A stretch of DNA of 38,999 bases from Cryobacterium sinapicolor (GCF_004403465.1 NZ_SOGQ01000095.1:1-38999); one strand, 5' to 3'; positions 1-7,772 are shown, counted from the first letter of the stretch. Numbers and translations: made by a program. The notes: a model not told the origin generated them from the letters alone.

Positions 1-107
1 CCGACGTATCTCTGCCCAGTTCTCCACTGTCATCACCCTCCAAGGGTCTTACGGAGGGGTCAAGATTCAAACGACGCCACGGGGTCAGTATTCACCAGTC
101 GTTGACA
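1..107. mobile_element. End of an IS21-family-like insertion sequence (body lies left of the window)
   Basis: Read on the minus strand, the block begins TGTCAACGAC and carries two near-identical 14-mers, TGAATACTGACCCC (81-94) and TGAATCTTGACCCC (56-69), which agree at 12 of 14 positions and lie 25 bp apart. Short repeated blocks inside a terminus that begins TG are the hallmark of IS21-type ends (multiple terminal repeats bound by the IstA transposase). No istA or istB coding sequence is visible, so the family call rests on the terminus alone. The element boundary is placed at the CA of 106-107, directly against a coding sequence that has lost its start. Confidence 0.6.
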
Positions 108-436
108 CCTTCCAGCTACTGCTGGCGGCGGGACTTCCCTTCGGCCGTTGGGCCTGGGGCGGACAGCACCCTGTTCTCCCCCCGCGTCTGCGGGTCGGCA
201 GCGTGCTGGCGGTGGTGACCTATGCCATCTTCGCTTTCATCGCGCTTGAGCGCGTCGACGTCACAAACGTCTTCACCGATCCCCTCGTTGCGGTCATCAC
301 CATGTGGGTGATCGCGGGCTACCTGATGCTGAGCGTGCTGCCGAACCTCGCCTCGAAGAGCGCAAAAGAGAAGAGAGTGATGGTTCCCGTCTCGCTCACC
401 CTGGGGATTCTCGCGACACTCATCGCCGTCAGCTGA
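108..436 (+). pseudogene. 5'-truncated small multi-pass membrane protein
   Basis: From 110 onward the frame reads FQLLLAAGLPFGRWAWGG and continues for about 108 residues to a TGA at 434-436. It has about four hydrophobic stretches with an RVGS turn after the first, the layout of a small uncharacterised four-helix membrane protein known from Arthrobacter-like genomes. There is no ATG or GTG before the first hydrophobic segment; the frame runs straight back into the insertion-sequence end. The natural start, probably only a few codons, therefore seems to have been removed by the insertion. A GTG at 203 could start a 77-residue product, but that would drop the first helix. Function is unknown. 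Confidence 0.6.
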
Positions 437-688
437 GCCTGGAAGGCCAACAAGTCCGCGCTCCACCGCCCCAGAAGGATGTGATCATCGTCACGCCGTC
501 GGCTCCATCTACCGCCGGTGCGGCACCTCGCCGATTGATCCTCGTGTCATGTGTCGGTCGTCGGGTGTCACTGGTCCTATGAGGGCTCCAGGCTCATCCG
601 CTCGTTTCATTCTTTTTGGCGCGGGACCAGGATTCTCGGCTGCACTACTGCCACAGGCCGACGGCGTCGGGAAAAAACGCAATGTTGT

Positions 689-1558
689 TTATCGCTCCTG
701 TATTTCGGCGTATAGGCGTCCCGTGTGTAGGGCAAGATATGAGATTTCGTCGATGGAGACTACTCGGTGAATCGCATCGCCAATCAATTGGGCGATGTCG
801 ATTGCGGCATCCACGGCTTCCGGGTAGAGCTGCCGTACCGCGGCGAGCAAATCCTGATGGGAGCTGTGAAGCTGTTCGTCGGCGGCAGCTCGGGCGAACA
901 CGTAGCGCAGATGCGTCACAAATCGTGCGGCGCTGCTCGCGTTCTCGTCGATTGGCTGACCCCACCGCTCCGCCAGACGAAGAAATACGCGGCCAATAGT
1001 CTCGGTCATGACGACGGTCTTTGAAAAATCTCCCTTCGTCCACTGCTGGTTGACGAAGTGCAGGGCGAAGGCCACCCACTCATCGTCTTGCAGTCGGACC
1101 CCAAGTCTTTCGGACACCAAGGTAACCACCTGACGCCCCAAGGCTGCTTCGGACGGGTAGAGCTGGGCCACCTCCCAACGGAGCGGGAAATCGATGCGAA
1201 TCCCCTCAGTAGCCCGACGCACTGCGAAGGTGAGGTGGTCCAGGACCGGGATCATCAGAGATTGTCGGGGCTCGAGGCCGAGTGCTGCATGACCCAGTTC
1301 AGTGATGGTCTGGGCCAAGGCGATTTGGTCCAGGGGTGCCTCACTCAGCAGCCCCGCGACCTGGGCCGCGCGGTACGCCCCGTCAGCGACGAAGCGCTGA
1401 TTGGCCACGATGGTGTCAATGGTCTCTCCTGGACGCCGCTGAAACCCTATACCTTTGCCCAGTAACACGACCTCTATCGTGTCGAATTCTATGGCGAGAA
1501 CCACATTGTTGTTGTATACCCTTTTGATTCTGGCTTGCGTGGATCGTGTCACTTCCAT
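689..1558 (-). CDS. BglG/LicT-family transcriptional antiterminator of the nanE-PTS locus
   Basis: This RNA-binding regulator prevents transcription stop in the leader of a PTS operon and is controlled by PTS phosphorylation of its histidines. Residues 8-60 form the CAT RNA-binding domain (RIKRVYNNNVV, then LLGKGIGF), followed by PRD1 (about 70-170) and PRD2 (about 175-285). All four histidines conserved in LicT-type proteins are present: H108, H167, H216 and H278. Length (289 aa) is typical. The start is an ATG eight bases after an AGGAG site. The gene lies about 350 bp downstream of the EIIA gene on the same strand, so it may be the last gene of the operon or have its own promoter. Its probable RNA target is the RAT at 4756-4780. 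Confidence 0.9.
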   Translation of the reverse strand: MEVTRSTQARIKRVYNNNVVLAIEFDTIEVVLLGKGIGFQRRPGETIDTIVANQRFVADGAYRAAQVAGLLSEAPLDQIALAQTITELGHAALGLEPRQSLMIPVLDHLTFAVRRATEGIRIDFPLRWEVAQLYPSEAALGRQVVTLVSERLGVRLQDDEWVAFALHFVNQQWTKGDFSKTVVMTETIGRVFLRLAERWGQPIDENASSAARFVTHLRYVFARAAADEQLHSSHQDLLAAVRQLYPEAVDAAIDIAQLIGDAIHRVVSIDEISYLALHTGRLYAEIQER

Positions 1559-1906
1559 CGGGTGCGCTCCTGAAAACGTTGGCAGTCTTGTTTGTGACGG
1601 CGAGCCTCCTCGTCGCGCTCGTTCCCCTTCTGTTCCGAAGTCTTCGTACGAATCAGGACATCATGAACGGACAGATGCAATTGAGGCACCGCCTCGTGGC
1701 ATCGAGACATGATGGGCTCGCAAACCCAAAAACGTGGCTTTCCTCGTCGGCCCAGATCTACGTTTGCCGCCGGGGGCGAAAAACCCGTCGACAGACATAA
1801 GTCCGTTTCCGGATCGCGTTTGCCGGCCGACCCGGCAATTGTAGGTGCCAAAAGACAATCCGTATCTGCGGGCGATTCGCGGGCGATTCCTTCCATGACT
1901 ACCTTT
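1559..1906 (-). other. Gap between EIIA and antiterminator genes
   Basis: No convincing gene is seen on either strand. The stretch contains a 7-bp-stem hairpin (1820-1838) and, close to the EIIA stop, a direct repeat GCGGGCGATTC. No second RAT was found here, so the antiterminator gene does not show the leader arrangement of the main operon. Confidence 0.5.
1820..1838 (-). terminator. Possible hairpin terminator after the EIIA gene
   Basis: TTGCCGG and CCGGCAA form a perfect 7-bp stem with a 5-base loop, about 70 bases past the EIIA stop on the minus strand. No U-run follows, so intrinsic termination is uncertain; it could equally be a processing or pausing hairpin. Confidence 0.35.
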
Positions 1907-2377
1907 TCACTTCCGCCGGACCGTGATCACGGACTCGCCGTTGGCCTCAAGGTCTGGCGAGCTCATAACAAATTTGGCGCCGTTCATCAAGATGACGGGG
2001 GTGACCATCGAGGGCACCTTCAGTTTGATGTCGTCGAGGTCGCAGCTGATGATGACGTCTCCGCGAGCCACCCGCTCGCCAACCTTTCGGTGCCCAACTA
2101 ACCCTTCCCCTTTGAGAGTGACGGTGTCGATTCCGATATGAACCAGGACCTCCGCCCCAGCGTCGGTGCGGACAGCGTAGGCATGGCGTGTCTCCGCCAT
2201 CAGGACAAGCTCGCCGTCCACCGGGCTGCGGAACGAACCGTTGGTCGGCTCGATGGCGAATCCGTCACCGACGGAGCGCCGTGCGAAGACAGGGTCCGGG
2301 ACTTCATCCAGAGAAACGATTCGCCCTGCGACCGGGCTGTAGACGGACTCGCCCCTTTTTTTGAATGGGTTCTGCAT
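1907..2377 (-). CDS. PTS EIIA component, glucose (Crr) type
   Basis: Single-domain cytosolic phosphocarrier (156 aa) that takes phosphate from HPr and passes it to EIIB. The fold signature is clear: SPVAGRIVSLDEVPDPVF near the N-terminus, the accessory histidine H65 in ETRHAYAV, and the phosphorylated H80 in VLVHIGIDTVTL. An AAAGGAG ribosome site lies eight bases before the ATG and overlaps the stop of the preceding EIICB gene, so the two are translationally close and very likely co-transcribed. As the only stand-alone EIIA in the window it probably serves the adjacent EIICB, which lacks an A domain. It might also act as a general Crr-type regulator, as in other bacteria, but nothing here tests that. 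Confidence 0.9.
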   Translation of the reverse strand: MQNPFKKRGESVYSPVAGRIVSLDEVPDPVFARRSVGDGFAIEPTNGSFRSPVDGELVLMAETRHAYAVRTDAGAEVLVHIGIDTVTLKGEGLVGHRKVGERVARGDVIISCDLDDIKLKVPSMVTPVILMNGAKFVMSSPDLEANGESVITVRRK

Positions 2378-2389
2378 CGCCGTGCTCCT

Positions 2390-3961
2390 TTAATCGTCGA
2401 GGCCGAGGCTCTCATTGATAGCGTTCTTGTACAAGATGGCTTTGCCGCCGTAGACGGCCTGAACGCCACCCTGGACTTCAAAGACATCCGTGGCTCCGAG
2501 CCTGCGCAGCGCGGTTTTATCCACCTTGGCGGGGTCCTTCACGGATACGCGCAAGCGTGTGATGCAGGCGTCGACCTCTTCAAGGTTGGCGGCACCGCCA
2601 AGCGCTTCTAGGACCCTTGCGGCTTCCATTTGAACCGCGCTTTCGCCGGTGCGGCCGCCGACCACAGCAGGCACGAGGGCGGCGCCTTCCGGGACATCCG
2701 GTTCTGCATCCCTGGCGATAGTGTCCTCCAAGTGTCCGGGAGTGCCGATTCGGAACCGTTTGATCGCGAAGCGGAAGGAGAAGTAGTACAGGGCGAACCA
2801 GACCACGCCAATAGGTAGCACGAGCAACCAGTTCGTTCGGTCGTTGCCCTGCAGAACGCCAAAGAGCATGAAGTCGATCACGCCGCCGGAGAAAGTGTTT
2901 CCAATACTGATGTTCAGGATGTCAGCGATGAAGAAGGAGGCACCATCGAGCAGGGCATGGAACACGTACAGCAGCGGCGCGACGAACAAGAACATGAACT
3001 CGATGGGCTCAGTGATGCCCGTGATGAATGAGGTCAAAGCCACGGAGAGGAAGAGGCCCGTGTACTTGGCGCGGCGGCCCTTGGGGATGCAGTGCCACAT
3101 TGCCAGGCAGGCTCCCGGAAGGCCGAACATCATCGTCGCGAAACGGCCGGCAAAGTAGCGGGTTCCTTCGGTGAACATTCCGACGTGATTGGGATCGGCC
3201 AGCTGGGCGAAGAAAATCTTCTGTGCGCCGTCGACCGACACTCCGTTGACCAGCTCAGTTCCACCCAGTGACGTGAACCAGAACATGGGATAGATCATGT
3301 GATGCAGGCCAACAGCTCCACTGAGACGCAAAAAGAACCCGTAGAAGAACGTCCCTACAGGCCCAAGTCCCGCAATCGCCATACCAGCGCTGACCATCAC
3401 CTGCTGGATGGGCGGCCATGCGAGGAAGAAAAACATTCCCACGAAGATCGCGGCGAACGCTGTCACGATCGGCACAAAACGGGATCCGCCGAAAAAGCCG
3501 AGGACGGCCGGCAATTCGATATTGCGGTAGCGGTTGTGCAGCCAGACGGCCGTGGCGCCGATGACCAGAGCGCCGACTACGCCGGTGTCTACGGGCTCGG
3601 CGCCAGGCTTGAAGATGTCCAACATCGCTTTGATGGTGGCTGTCATCACCAGGTAGCCCACGATACCGGCCAAGGCCGCGGTGCCCTTGTCGCGCTTCGC
3701 CAAGCCGATGCAGAGCCCGATAGACAGAAGCAGAGCAAGATTAGTGAAGACCGTCGCCCCGGCGGCGGACATAACGCCGAAGATTCCCTGCAGGATCGCG
3801 TTGTCCAATCCCGGGTATGCCTTGACAGTATTCGGGTTAGACAGTGCGCCGCCGATGCCGAGCAGGAGACCGGCGGCTGGAAGGATGGCGATCGGTAGCA
3901 TAAATGCTTTTCCGACCTTCTGAAGTTGCTTGAACACTATTGCTTCTTTCATTTCGGGCAC
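2390..3961 (-). CDS. PTS EIICB transporter, glucose/N-acetylglucosamine superfamily (predicted ManNAc or related amino sugar)
   Basis: Inner-membrane sugar permease that phosphorylates its substrate on entry. Residues 1-400 are the EIIC domain with about ten hydrophobic segments and the conserved GITEPIEF motif (315-322). A linker follows, then a C-terminal EIIB domain with the phosphorylated cysteine C466 in DACITRLRV. Length (523 aa) fits EIICB proteins of the PtsG/NagE class; there is no fused EIIA, which the downstream gene supplies. The GTG start is chosen because GGAG lies five bases upstream; an in-frame ATG three codons later is the alternative. nanE immediately upstream argues that the imported product is ManNAc-6-phosphate. 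Glucose, GlcNAc or MurNAc cannot be excluded from sequence alone. Confidence 0.88.
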   Translation of the reverse strand: MPEMKEAIVFKQLQKVGKAFMLPIAILPAAGLLLGIGGALSNPNTVKAYPGLDNAILQGIFGVMSAAGATVFTNLALLLSIGLCIGLAKRDKGTAALAGIVGYLVMTATIKAMLDIFKPGAEPVDTGVVGALVIGATAVWLHNRYRNIELPAVLGFFGGSRFVPIVTAFAAIFVGMFFFLAWPPIQQVMVSAGMAIAGLGPVGTFFYGFFLRLSGAVGLHHMIYPMFWFTSLGGTELVNGVSVDGAQKIFFAQLADPNHVGMFTEGTRYFAGRFATMMFGLPGACLAMWHCIPKGRRAKYTGLFLSVALTSFITGITEPIEFMFLFVAPLLYVFHALLDGASFFIADILNISIGNTFSGGVIDFMLFGVLQGNDRTNWLLVLPIGVVWFALYYFSFRFAIKRFRIGTPGHLEDTIARDAEPDVPEGAALVPAVVGGRTGESAVQMEAARVLEALGGAANLEEVDACITRLRVSVKDPAKVDKTALRRLGATDVFEVQGGVQAVYGGKAILYKNAINESLGLDD

Positions 3962-3997
3962 GACGACTCCGTCGTGGGTGAAGGGAAAAACGACCTC

Positions 3998-4690
3998 TTA
4001 AGCGAGAGCCGTTACGAAGTCCGAAGTAATTTCCATTGGACGGGTAATTGCACCGCCGACCACCACGCAGAAGGCACCCAGATCGATCATTTGGCGGGCC
4101 TGCAGCGGGGTGCGGATCCGGCCTTCAGCGATGATTGGCACGTCAGTCCTGGCCACCAACTGCTCGACCAGCGAAAAGTTCGGACCGGGGGCCCCTTGTG
4201 ATTGGGGCGTATACCCGCTTAGCGTGGTCCCCACGAAGTCGACACCACACTCGGCCGCGGCCAAGCCTTCCTTGAGGGTGGCGACATCTGCCATAAGGAC
4301 AAGATTCGGGAATGCGGCCCGGATCTGAGCAATGAAGCCAGCCGGGCTGAGTTTGTCCACCCGCTCACGGAGAGTGCAATCCAGTGCCACGATATCTGCA
4401 CCAACGGCCACAAGAGCTTGCACTTCAGCCATGGTGGCGGTGATATATGGCTCGTACGGCAGGTACTGGTTCTTGATGAGACCGATCACGGGAAGCCCCA
4501 CAGCCGCCTTGATTTCGAGGACGTCACGCGCGGAGTTGCACCGGATCCCGACTGCCCCTCCCTGCTCAGCGGCCATCGCGAGGAGCGGCATCACGCCGCC
4601 TCCAGCAGCGAACAAAGGTTCGCCTGGAAGCGCCTGGCAAGACACAACGAGACCGCCACGGAGGCGGTTTATAAGACGGGGATTTGTCAT
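3998..4690 (-). CDS. nanE: N-acetylmannosamine-6-phosphate 2-epimerase
   Basis: Cytosolic TIM-barrel enzyme converting ManNAc-6-P to GlcNAc-6-P, the entry to amino-sugar catabolism. The 230-residue protein shows the family signatures GGLVVSCQALPGEPLF at the start, AVGIRCNS, PVIGLIKN, VALDCTLR, LMADVATLKEG, DFVGTTLSGYT, IIAEGRI and the phosphate-binding VVVGGAITRP at the end. The frame is open for 63 codons upstream, but that extension is unlike the family, and the ATG at 4690 has a GAGGA site, so the shorter start is used. It is the first gene of the leftward PTS operon. No nanA, nanK, nagA or nagB is in the window, so the cluster looks like direct ManNAc uptake rather than sialic acid breakdown. 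Confidence 0.92.
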   Translation of the reverse strand: MTNPRLINRLRGGLVVSCQALPGEPLFAAGGGVMPLLAMAAEQGGAVGIRCNSARDVLEIKAAVGLPVIGLIKNQYLPYEPYITATMAEVQALVAVGADIVALDCTLRERVDKLSPAGFIAQIRAAFPNLVLMADVATLKEGLAAAECGVDFVGTTLSGYTPQSQGAPGPNFSLVEQLVARTDVPIIAEGRIRTPLQARQMIDLGAFCVVVGGAITRPMEITSDFVTALA

Positions 4691-4711
4691 GGATATTCCT
4701 CGGACCCTAGA

Positions 4712-4755
4712 AGACGTATTTGCCCATGCGCATAACGGCGCATGAAGGTACGTCT
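4712..4755 (-). promoter_or_regulatory. Leader hairpin facing the RAT, upstream of nanE
   Basis: On the minus strand AGACGTA pairs with TACGTCT (7 bp), enclosing a second hairpin ATGCGC/GCGCAT (6 bp). The outer stem can extend through ACCT, the last bases of the RAT, to AGGGT just before the nanE ribosome site. It is therefore positioned as the structure that competes with the RAT. No U-run follows, unlike a classic intrinsic terminator, so it may work by factor-dependent termination or by affecting the adjacent GAGGA site. Confidence 0.55.
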
Positions 4756-4780
4756 CAGGTTTTGCCGAAAGTAACAATCC
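4756..4780 (-). promoter_or_regulatory. Ribonucleic antiterminator (RAT) of the nanE-PTS operon
   Basis: On the minus strand the element reads GGATTGTTACT, a TTC spacer, then GGCAAAACCTG, matching both conserved halves of the LicT/BglG/SacY RAT. Family RATs are about 29 nt; this one is a few bases shorter in the apical part. It lies 66 bases upstream of the nanE start on the coding strand. The presumed binding protein is the antiterminator at 689-1558. Confidence 0.82.
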
Positions 4781-4789
4781 CGATGACTT

Positions 4790-4805
4790 ACGCGAAAATT
4801 CGCGT
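4790..4805. promoter_or_regulatory. Perfect 16-bp palindrome just upstream of the RAT
   Basis: ACGCGAA-AA-TTCGCGT is a perfect 7-2-7 inverted repeat nine bases upstream of the RAT, in the expected promoter region. It could be a repressor operator giving a second layer of control. No matching regulator gene is identified. Confidence 0.4.
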
Positions 4806-5364
4806 CTGATTTGAAGCATACAGCTACCACGCCAATTTCGGTCGCACAATGTCGAAAGGCCCGAGCAAATTGTGGCCATTTATGACGAGGAATGAAGGCG
4901 GTGCCCGAGATCGTAGCCCGAAATCGGAAACCTACCGACGGGCCTCTGGCAGAACCAATTCGATAAGACGAGTAAACGTGCCCCCAAACATTATTGCCAT
5001 GTGGAGCTCCGTGGAGCGCGCAGCGTTCCGAGCATCCGTGTTAGTCAGCCTGTTCGTGCGCATACGTTCCATGACCTCCTCCAATGCAATCCGTGTGACC
5101 ATTGACGCGACTGGGAGATGCGTCCCCGATGAGCCCTCCCCTGGTTCTCCATCTCCGCCTCAACGCGGCGTATCCGTTCGCTGAGCAGCTCGACAGCTCG
5201 GGCGTAGACGATATTCTTCCCCGGCACAAGCGTGAGCCCGATGCGCGCGCTGTGCGCTGCATGTAACTGAGCGGGCCGCCCGCCCAGGGCGGCGCCACGT
5301 CGATCCCCCCTCACCGGCACCGTCCCCGACCGCATCGAAAATCAAGTGGTGCGGATGCCCCCAC
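4806..5364. other. Gene-poor stretch with a possible decayed gene
   Basis: No intact gene is seen. On the minus strand two stretches look protein-like in different frames: one around 5170-5260 (ARIGLTLVPGKNIVYARAVE) and one at 4932-5102. They may be halves of one frameshifted gene. I do not recognise the family. Confidence 0.35.
4932..5102 (-). pseudogene. Short unidentified ORF, possible C-terminal remnant
   Basis: A 56-residue frame starts at an ATG at 5102 and ends at a TAG at 4932-4934. Its composition is protein-like: RIALEEVMERMR, then HMAIMFGGTFTRLIELVL, a helix followed by a hydrophobic helix. That resembles the C-terminal region of a small regulator, but the family is not recognised. 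It lies upstream of the nanE promoter on the same strand, beside IS481 debris, and is most likely a leftover. Confidence 0.25.
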
Positions 5365-5366
5365 CC

Positions 5367-5450
5367 GCGGATATCGCCGAGGATGTCGTTGAACTAGTGG
5401 GACCGATAGCAGGACCCCTTGTCGGTCATCGTGCGCAGCACGGTGATGCC
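5367..5450 (-). pseudogene. IS481-family transposase fragment
   Basis: The minus strand reads GITVLRTMTDKGSCYRSH, a stop, then FNDILGDIR. This matches the catalytic DDE region of IS481 transposases, where MTDNGSCYRS contains the second catalytic Asp. Only about 28 codons survive, with an in-frame stop and no start or C-terminus, so the copy is dead. Confidence 0.6.
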
Positions 5451-5472
5451 ACTGCCAGTCGGTGCCCACAAG

Positions 5473-5560
5473 GCGTTCCCAAACACCACACCCTCGAGAC
5501 TTTTGGGCTTCTGCGGGTTAGCACCGAATCTGCCTCCGTGGACGTCCCCGCGCAGACACC
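5473..5560. repeat. Dispersed repeat, copy 1
   Basis: This block is roughly two-thirds identical to 29364-29445, in the same orientation, including the shared GTTCCCAAACACCAC, CGAGACTT and GAATCTGC. In both copies the minus strand can be read as SL(E/G)GVVFGN preceded by a basic stretch, suggesting a common coding or element-end origin. It abuts the IS481 fragment. Confidence 0.5.
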
Positions 5561-5680
5561 GGACCGTTCGTGAGCAGGTTCTCTGCGCATACCGCGACTG
5601 CGCTGGTCATCGTCGGCCCGGTGTCCGCGGCGGCGGGCTTCACGCCGGAGGACTTTCCGAGGCGCGTTCACACGGCGAAA

Positions 5681-6160
5681 TCAATTGGTCGTTGCGGGTC
5701 CGACTGGGACGGCGGGGGTTCGAGGCCAGGTCCCGGCGGAGCGCAGGATGAAGGCCAGGATCAGCACCTCGACTCCGATGGTGAGGCCGTAGTAGAAGGC
5801 CCAGTCCAAGGAAGCCCCCGCCGCGTTGAACACCATGACGGGGATGTACAGCGATGCAACAACGAGGTTCGTCGCCCGGTTCACACGGGCGGGCAGCGTC
5901 ATGGAGAGCATCACCATCAGGGCCGGGATCGCGATGATCGCGAAGAAAATCGACATCAATGTCCCGCTGATGTCGAAGTCGAAGATGACGCCACCCCGGA
6001 TTACGTCGATTTCGCCGGGCTGGTAGAGGTGGAAGTAGTCGACGTAGATGACGAGGAACATGAGACTGGTCCAGGCTGCTGCGAGCTTGGCTTGCACGGG
6101 GATCGGCGGGTTGTCGAGCAGGTGCGGGGTGTTCGTTTGGATAGTGCTGGTTCTGGACAT
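5681..6160 (-). CDS. DUF6326-type four-helix membrane protein
   Basis: A 159-residue inner-membrane protein with four hydrophobic segments (about 27-45, 70-90, 97-118 and 122-143). The first loop holds the YVDYFHLYQPGEI motif that I associate with the DUF6326 family; no biochemical role is known to me. The ATG follows an AAAGG site. It is transcribed away from a TetR-type gene across a 92-bp gap holding two palindromes, so it is very likely that regulator's target. Confidence 0.75.
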   Translation of the reverse strand: MSRTSTIQTNTPHLLDNPPIPVQAKLAAAWTSLMFLVIYVDYFHLYQPGEIDVIRGGVIFDFDISGTLMSIFFAIIAIPALMVMLSMTLPARVNRATNLVVASLYIPVMVFNAAGASLDWAFYYGLTIGVEVLILAFILRSAGTWPRTPAVPVGPATTN

Positions 6161-6188
6161 GGCGGACCTTTCAGGATTTCAGATAAAA

Positions 6189-6235
6189 CTTACGAATGTA
6201 AGGATTGATCGCCAGCGTAGCCTTACGGGCGTAAG
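6189..6235. promoter_or_regulatory. Twin operators between the DUF6326 and tetR-type genes
   Basis: Two copies of CTTAC-N4-GTAAG occur at 6189-6202 and 6222-6235, centres 33 bp apart (about three helix turns). Both fall in the divergent intergenic region, as expected for a TetR regulator controlling itself and its neighbour. Confidence 0.75.
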
Positions 6236-6252
6236 TGCGCAAGGATGGGTGA

Positions 6253-6948
6253 ATGACGCTGCGCACACCGCTAAGCCGGGAGAGGATCGTCGGCGCGGCC
6301 GCCGCAGTAGCCGATCGCGCGGGTGTTGCGGCCGTGAGCATGCGCAGTGTAGCGAAGGAGCTCGGCGTTGAGGCGATGTCCCTTTACCATCACGTTCCTA
6401 GCAAGGAGGCGCTGCTGGACGACCTCGCCGACTGGGTATTCGAGAGGATCGAGATGCCCGAGGTGGGCGACACCTGGCGCGAGGCGCTGACCGATCGGGC
6501 ACGATCGGCACGATCGGTACTCACCGCTCATCCGTGGGCGCTCGGAATGATGGAATCGCGACCCAACCCGGGCCCGGCACTGCTGAAGCATCACGACCGA
6601 CTGCTTGGCGTGCTGATGATGTCGGGCTTCAGCGCCGCGCTTGCGACACATGCATTCTCGGCGATTGACGCCTACGTGTACGGATTCGCGCTGACCGAGA
6701 CGAGCCTGCCGTTCGAACCGGGGGGCGGCGCCGAGGAGGCGTTCGCCGTCAAGGTCGCGGCGCCGGCGGAGCTGTATCCGCACATTGCGCGGTCGCGCGC
6801 CGAGCTGTTCGACGATGGCGGTTACGCGTTCGCGGACGAGTTCGATTACGGGTTGGAGTTGTTGCTGGAGAGCCTGGAGCGTCGGGTCGCCGACGCGGGC
6901 CCCGCGCCGCGAGCCTTAGCGCATCCGCCGCAGGACTTGCCCGACTAA
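6253..6948 (+). CDS. TetR/AcrR-family repressor, C-terminal TetR_C type
   Basis: Ligand-responsive DNA-binding repressor (231 aa). The N-terminal helix-turn-helix (about residues 9-55) reads RIVGAAAAVADRAG then MRSVAKELGVEAMSLYHHV, with the family's SLYHHV recognition-helix end. The C-terminal ligand and dimer domain resembles TetR_C proteins (HPWALGMMESRPNPGPA, FDYGLELLLESLE). The ATG follows an AAGGA site. It is divergent from the DUF6326 gene and is a clear paralogue of the regulator at 26123-26803. The ligand is unknown; related family members sense tetracycline-like or other small hydrophobic compounds. Confidence 0.88.
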   Translation: MTLRTPLSRERIVGAAAAVADRAGVAAVSMRSVAKELGVEAMSLYHHVPSKEALLDDLADWVFERIEMPEVGDTWREALTDRARSARSVLTAHPWALGMMESRPNPGPALLKHHDRLLGVLMMSGFSAALATHAFSAIDAYVYGFALTETSLPFEPGGGAEEAFAVKVAAPAELYPHIARSRAELFDDGGYAFADEFDYGLELLLESLERRVADAGPAPRALAHPPQDLPD

Positions 6949-7215
6949 CGAAACAAGCCACGGGTGTAGGACACTGGCCAGGGAAAATACCCTATGGTGG
7001 CCGCGTTAAGGGCGCTTGCATCATATTCGGGCTCGCAGGCTGGTTTGTGGACGCAGCAGGAGGATGACAAGGGCGTCGAGGCGCCAGTCGTAGAGCTGTA
7101 TTGGAGTCCTGTGCGGATCGCGCACTGATGCTCGGTCTCGTGCAGGTCGCTAAGGCCGCCACCGCGCCCGGAGAGCATCCGACTTACGGACAAGGTGAAA
7201 GTGGGGTGACGGCTG

Positions 7216-7704
7216 TTAGGAGCAGGCAGCTTCATGGATTCGTTGAAGCAACACTGCGAGGTTCGCCTGCTCCTCGACGCTGAGTGTCGCGATGATCGCA
7301 TGCTCGGTTTCGACGTGGTCGGGCAATGCCGCCTCAATGAGTTCGCGTCCGGACTCGGTGAGCGCGACGAGCGTGCCGCGGCCGTCATTCGGGTTCGCCT
7401 CCCGACTGACTAATCCGCGCGTTTCAAGCTTGTTCAGCCGTTGGGCGACCGCGCTCGTGGAAATCATAGCGTCCCGCGCCAGCTCCACCGGGGCGATTCG
7501 ATAGGGGGCGCCGCTTCGCAGCAGCGTGGCGAGCACATCGAATGATGCGGAGTCCAAAGCATGCCGAGCGAAAGTTTTGGCCAGGCGCGATTCGACAGCG
7601 ACTGCTGCTCGAGTCAACCGACCGATGACTGCCATCGGCGAGACATCGAGATCGGGTTTCTCGGAATGCCACTGCTCCAAAATTCGATCCACATGATTTG
7701 CCAT
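7216..7704 (-). CDS. MarR-family transcriptional regulator
   Basis: Winged-helix dimeric regulator of 162 residues. The wHTH spans about 60-130: FDVLATLLRSGAPYRIAPVE, recognition helix ISTSAVAQRLNKLETRGLV, then the wing REANPNDGRGTLVALTESGREL, including the conserved DGRG turn. N- and C-terminal helices supply dimerisation. It is divergent from an EamA-type transporter gene across a 68-bp gap with an inverted repeat, so the likely role is repression of that exporter and of itself. The start is the ATG at 7704; no strong ribosome site precedes it. Confidence 0.88.
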   Translation of the reverse strand: MANHVDRILEQWHSEKPDLDVSPMAVIGRLTRAAVAVESRLAKTFARHALDSASFDVLATLLRSGAPYRIAPVELARDAMISTSAVAQRLNKLETRGLVSREANPNDGRGTLVALTESGRELIEAALPDHVETEHAIIATLSVEEQANLAVLLQRIHEAACS

Positions 7705-7720
7705 GCGCCCAGACTAGCAA

Positions 7721-7759
7721 TTGCTAAGCACTTAGGTAATATTGCTTAGCGCTTAGCAA
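7721..7759. promoter_or_regulatory. MarR operator region
   Basis: TTGCTAAG (7721-7728) is matched by its inverse CTTAGCAA (7752-7759). Inside the left arm lies a tighter palindrome CTAAG-CA-CTTAG (7724-7735). The site sits between the marR-type start and the transporter start and could cover both promoters. Confidence 0.65.
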
Positions 7760-7772
7760 CCGCGTCCTCCTG

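Noticed and set aside
4691..4879. A 63-codon N-terminal extension of nanE
   Set aside because: Sequence is unlike the family, would cover the RAT, and the ATG at 4690 has its own ribosome site.
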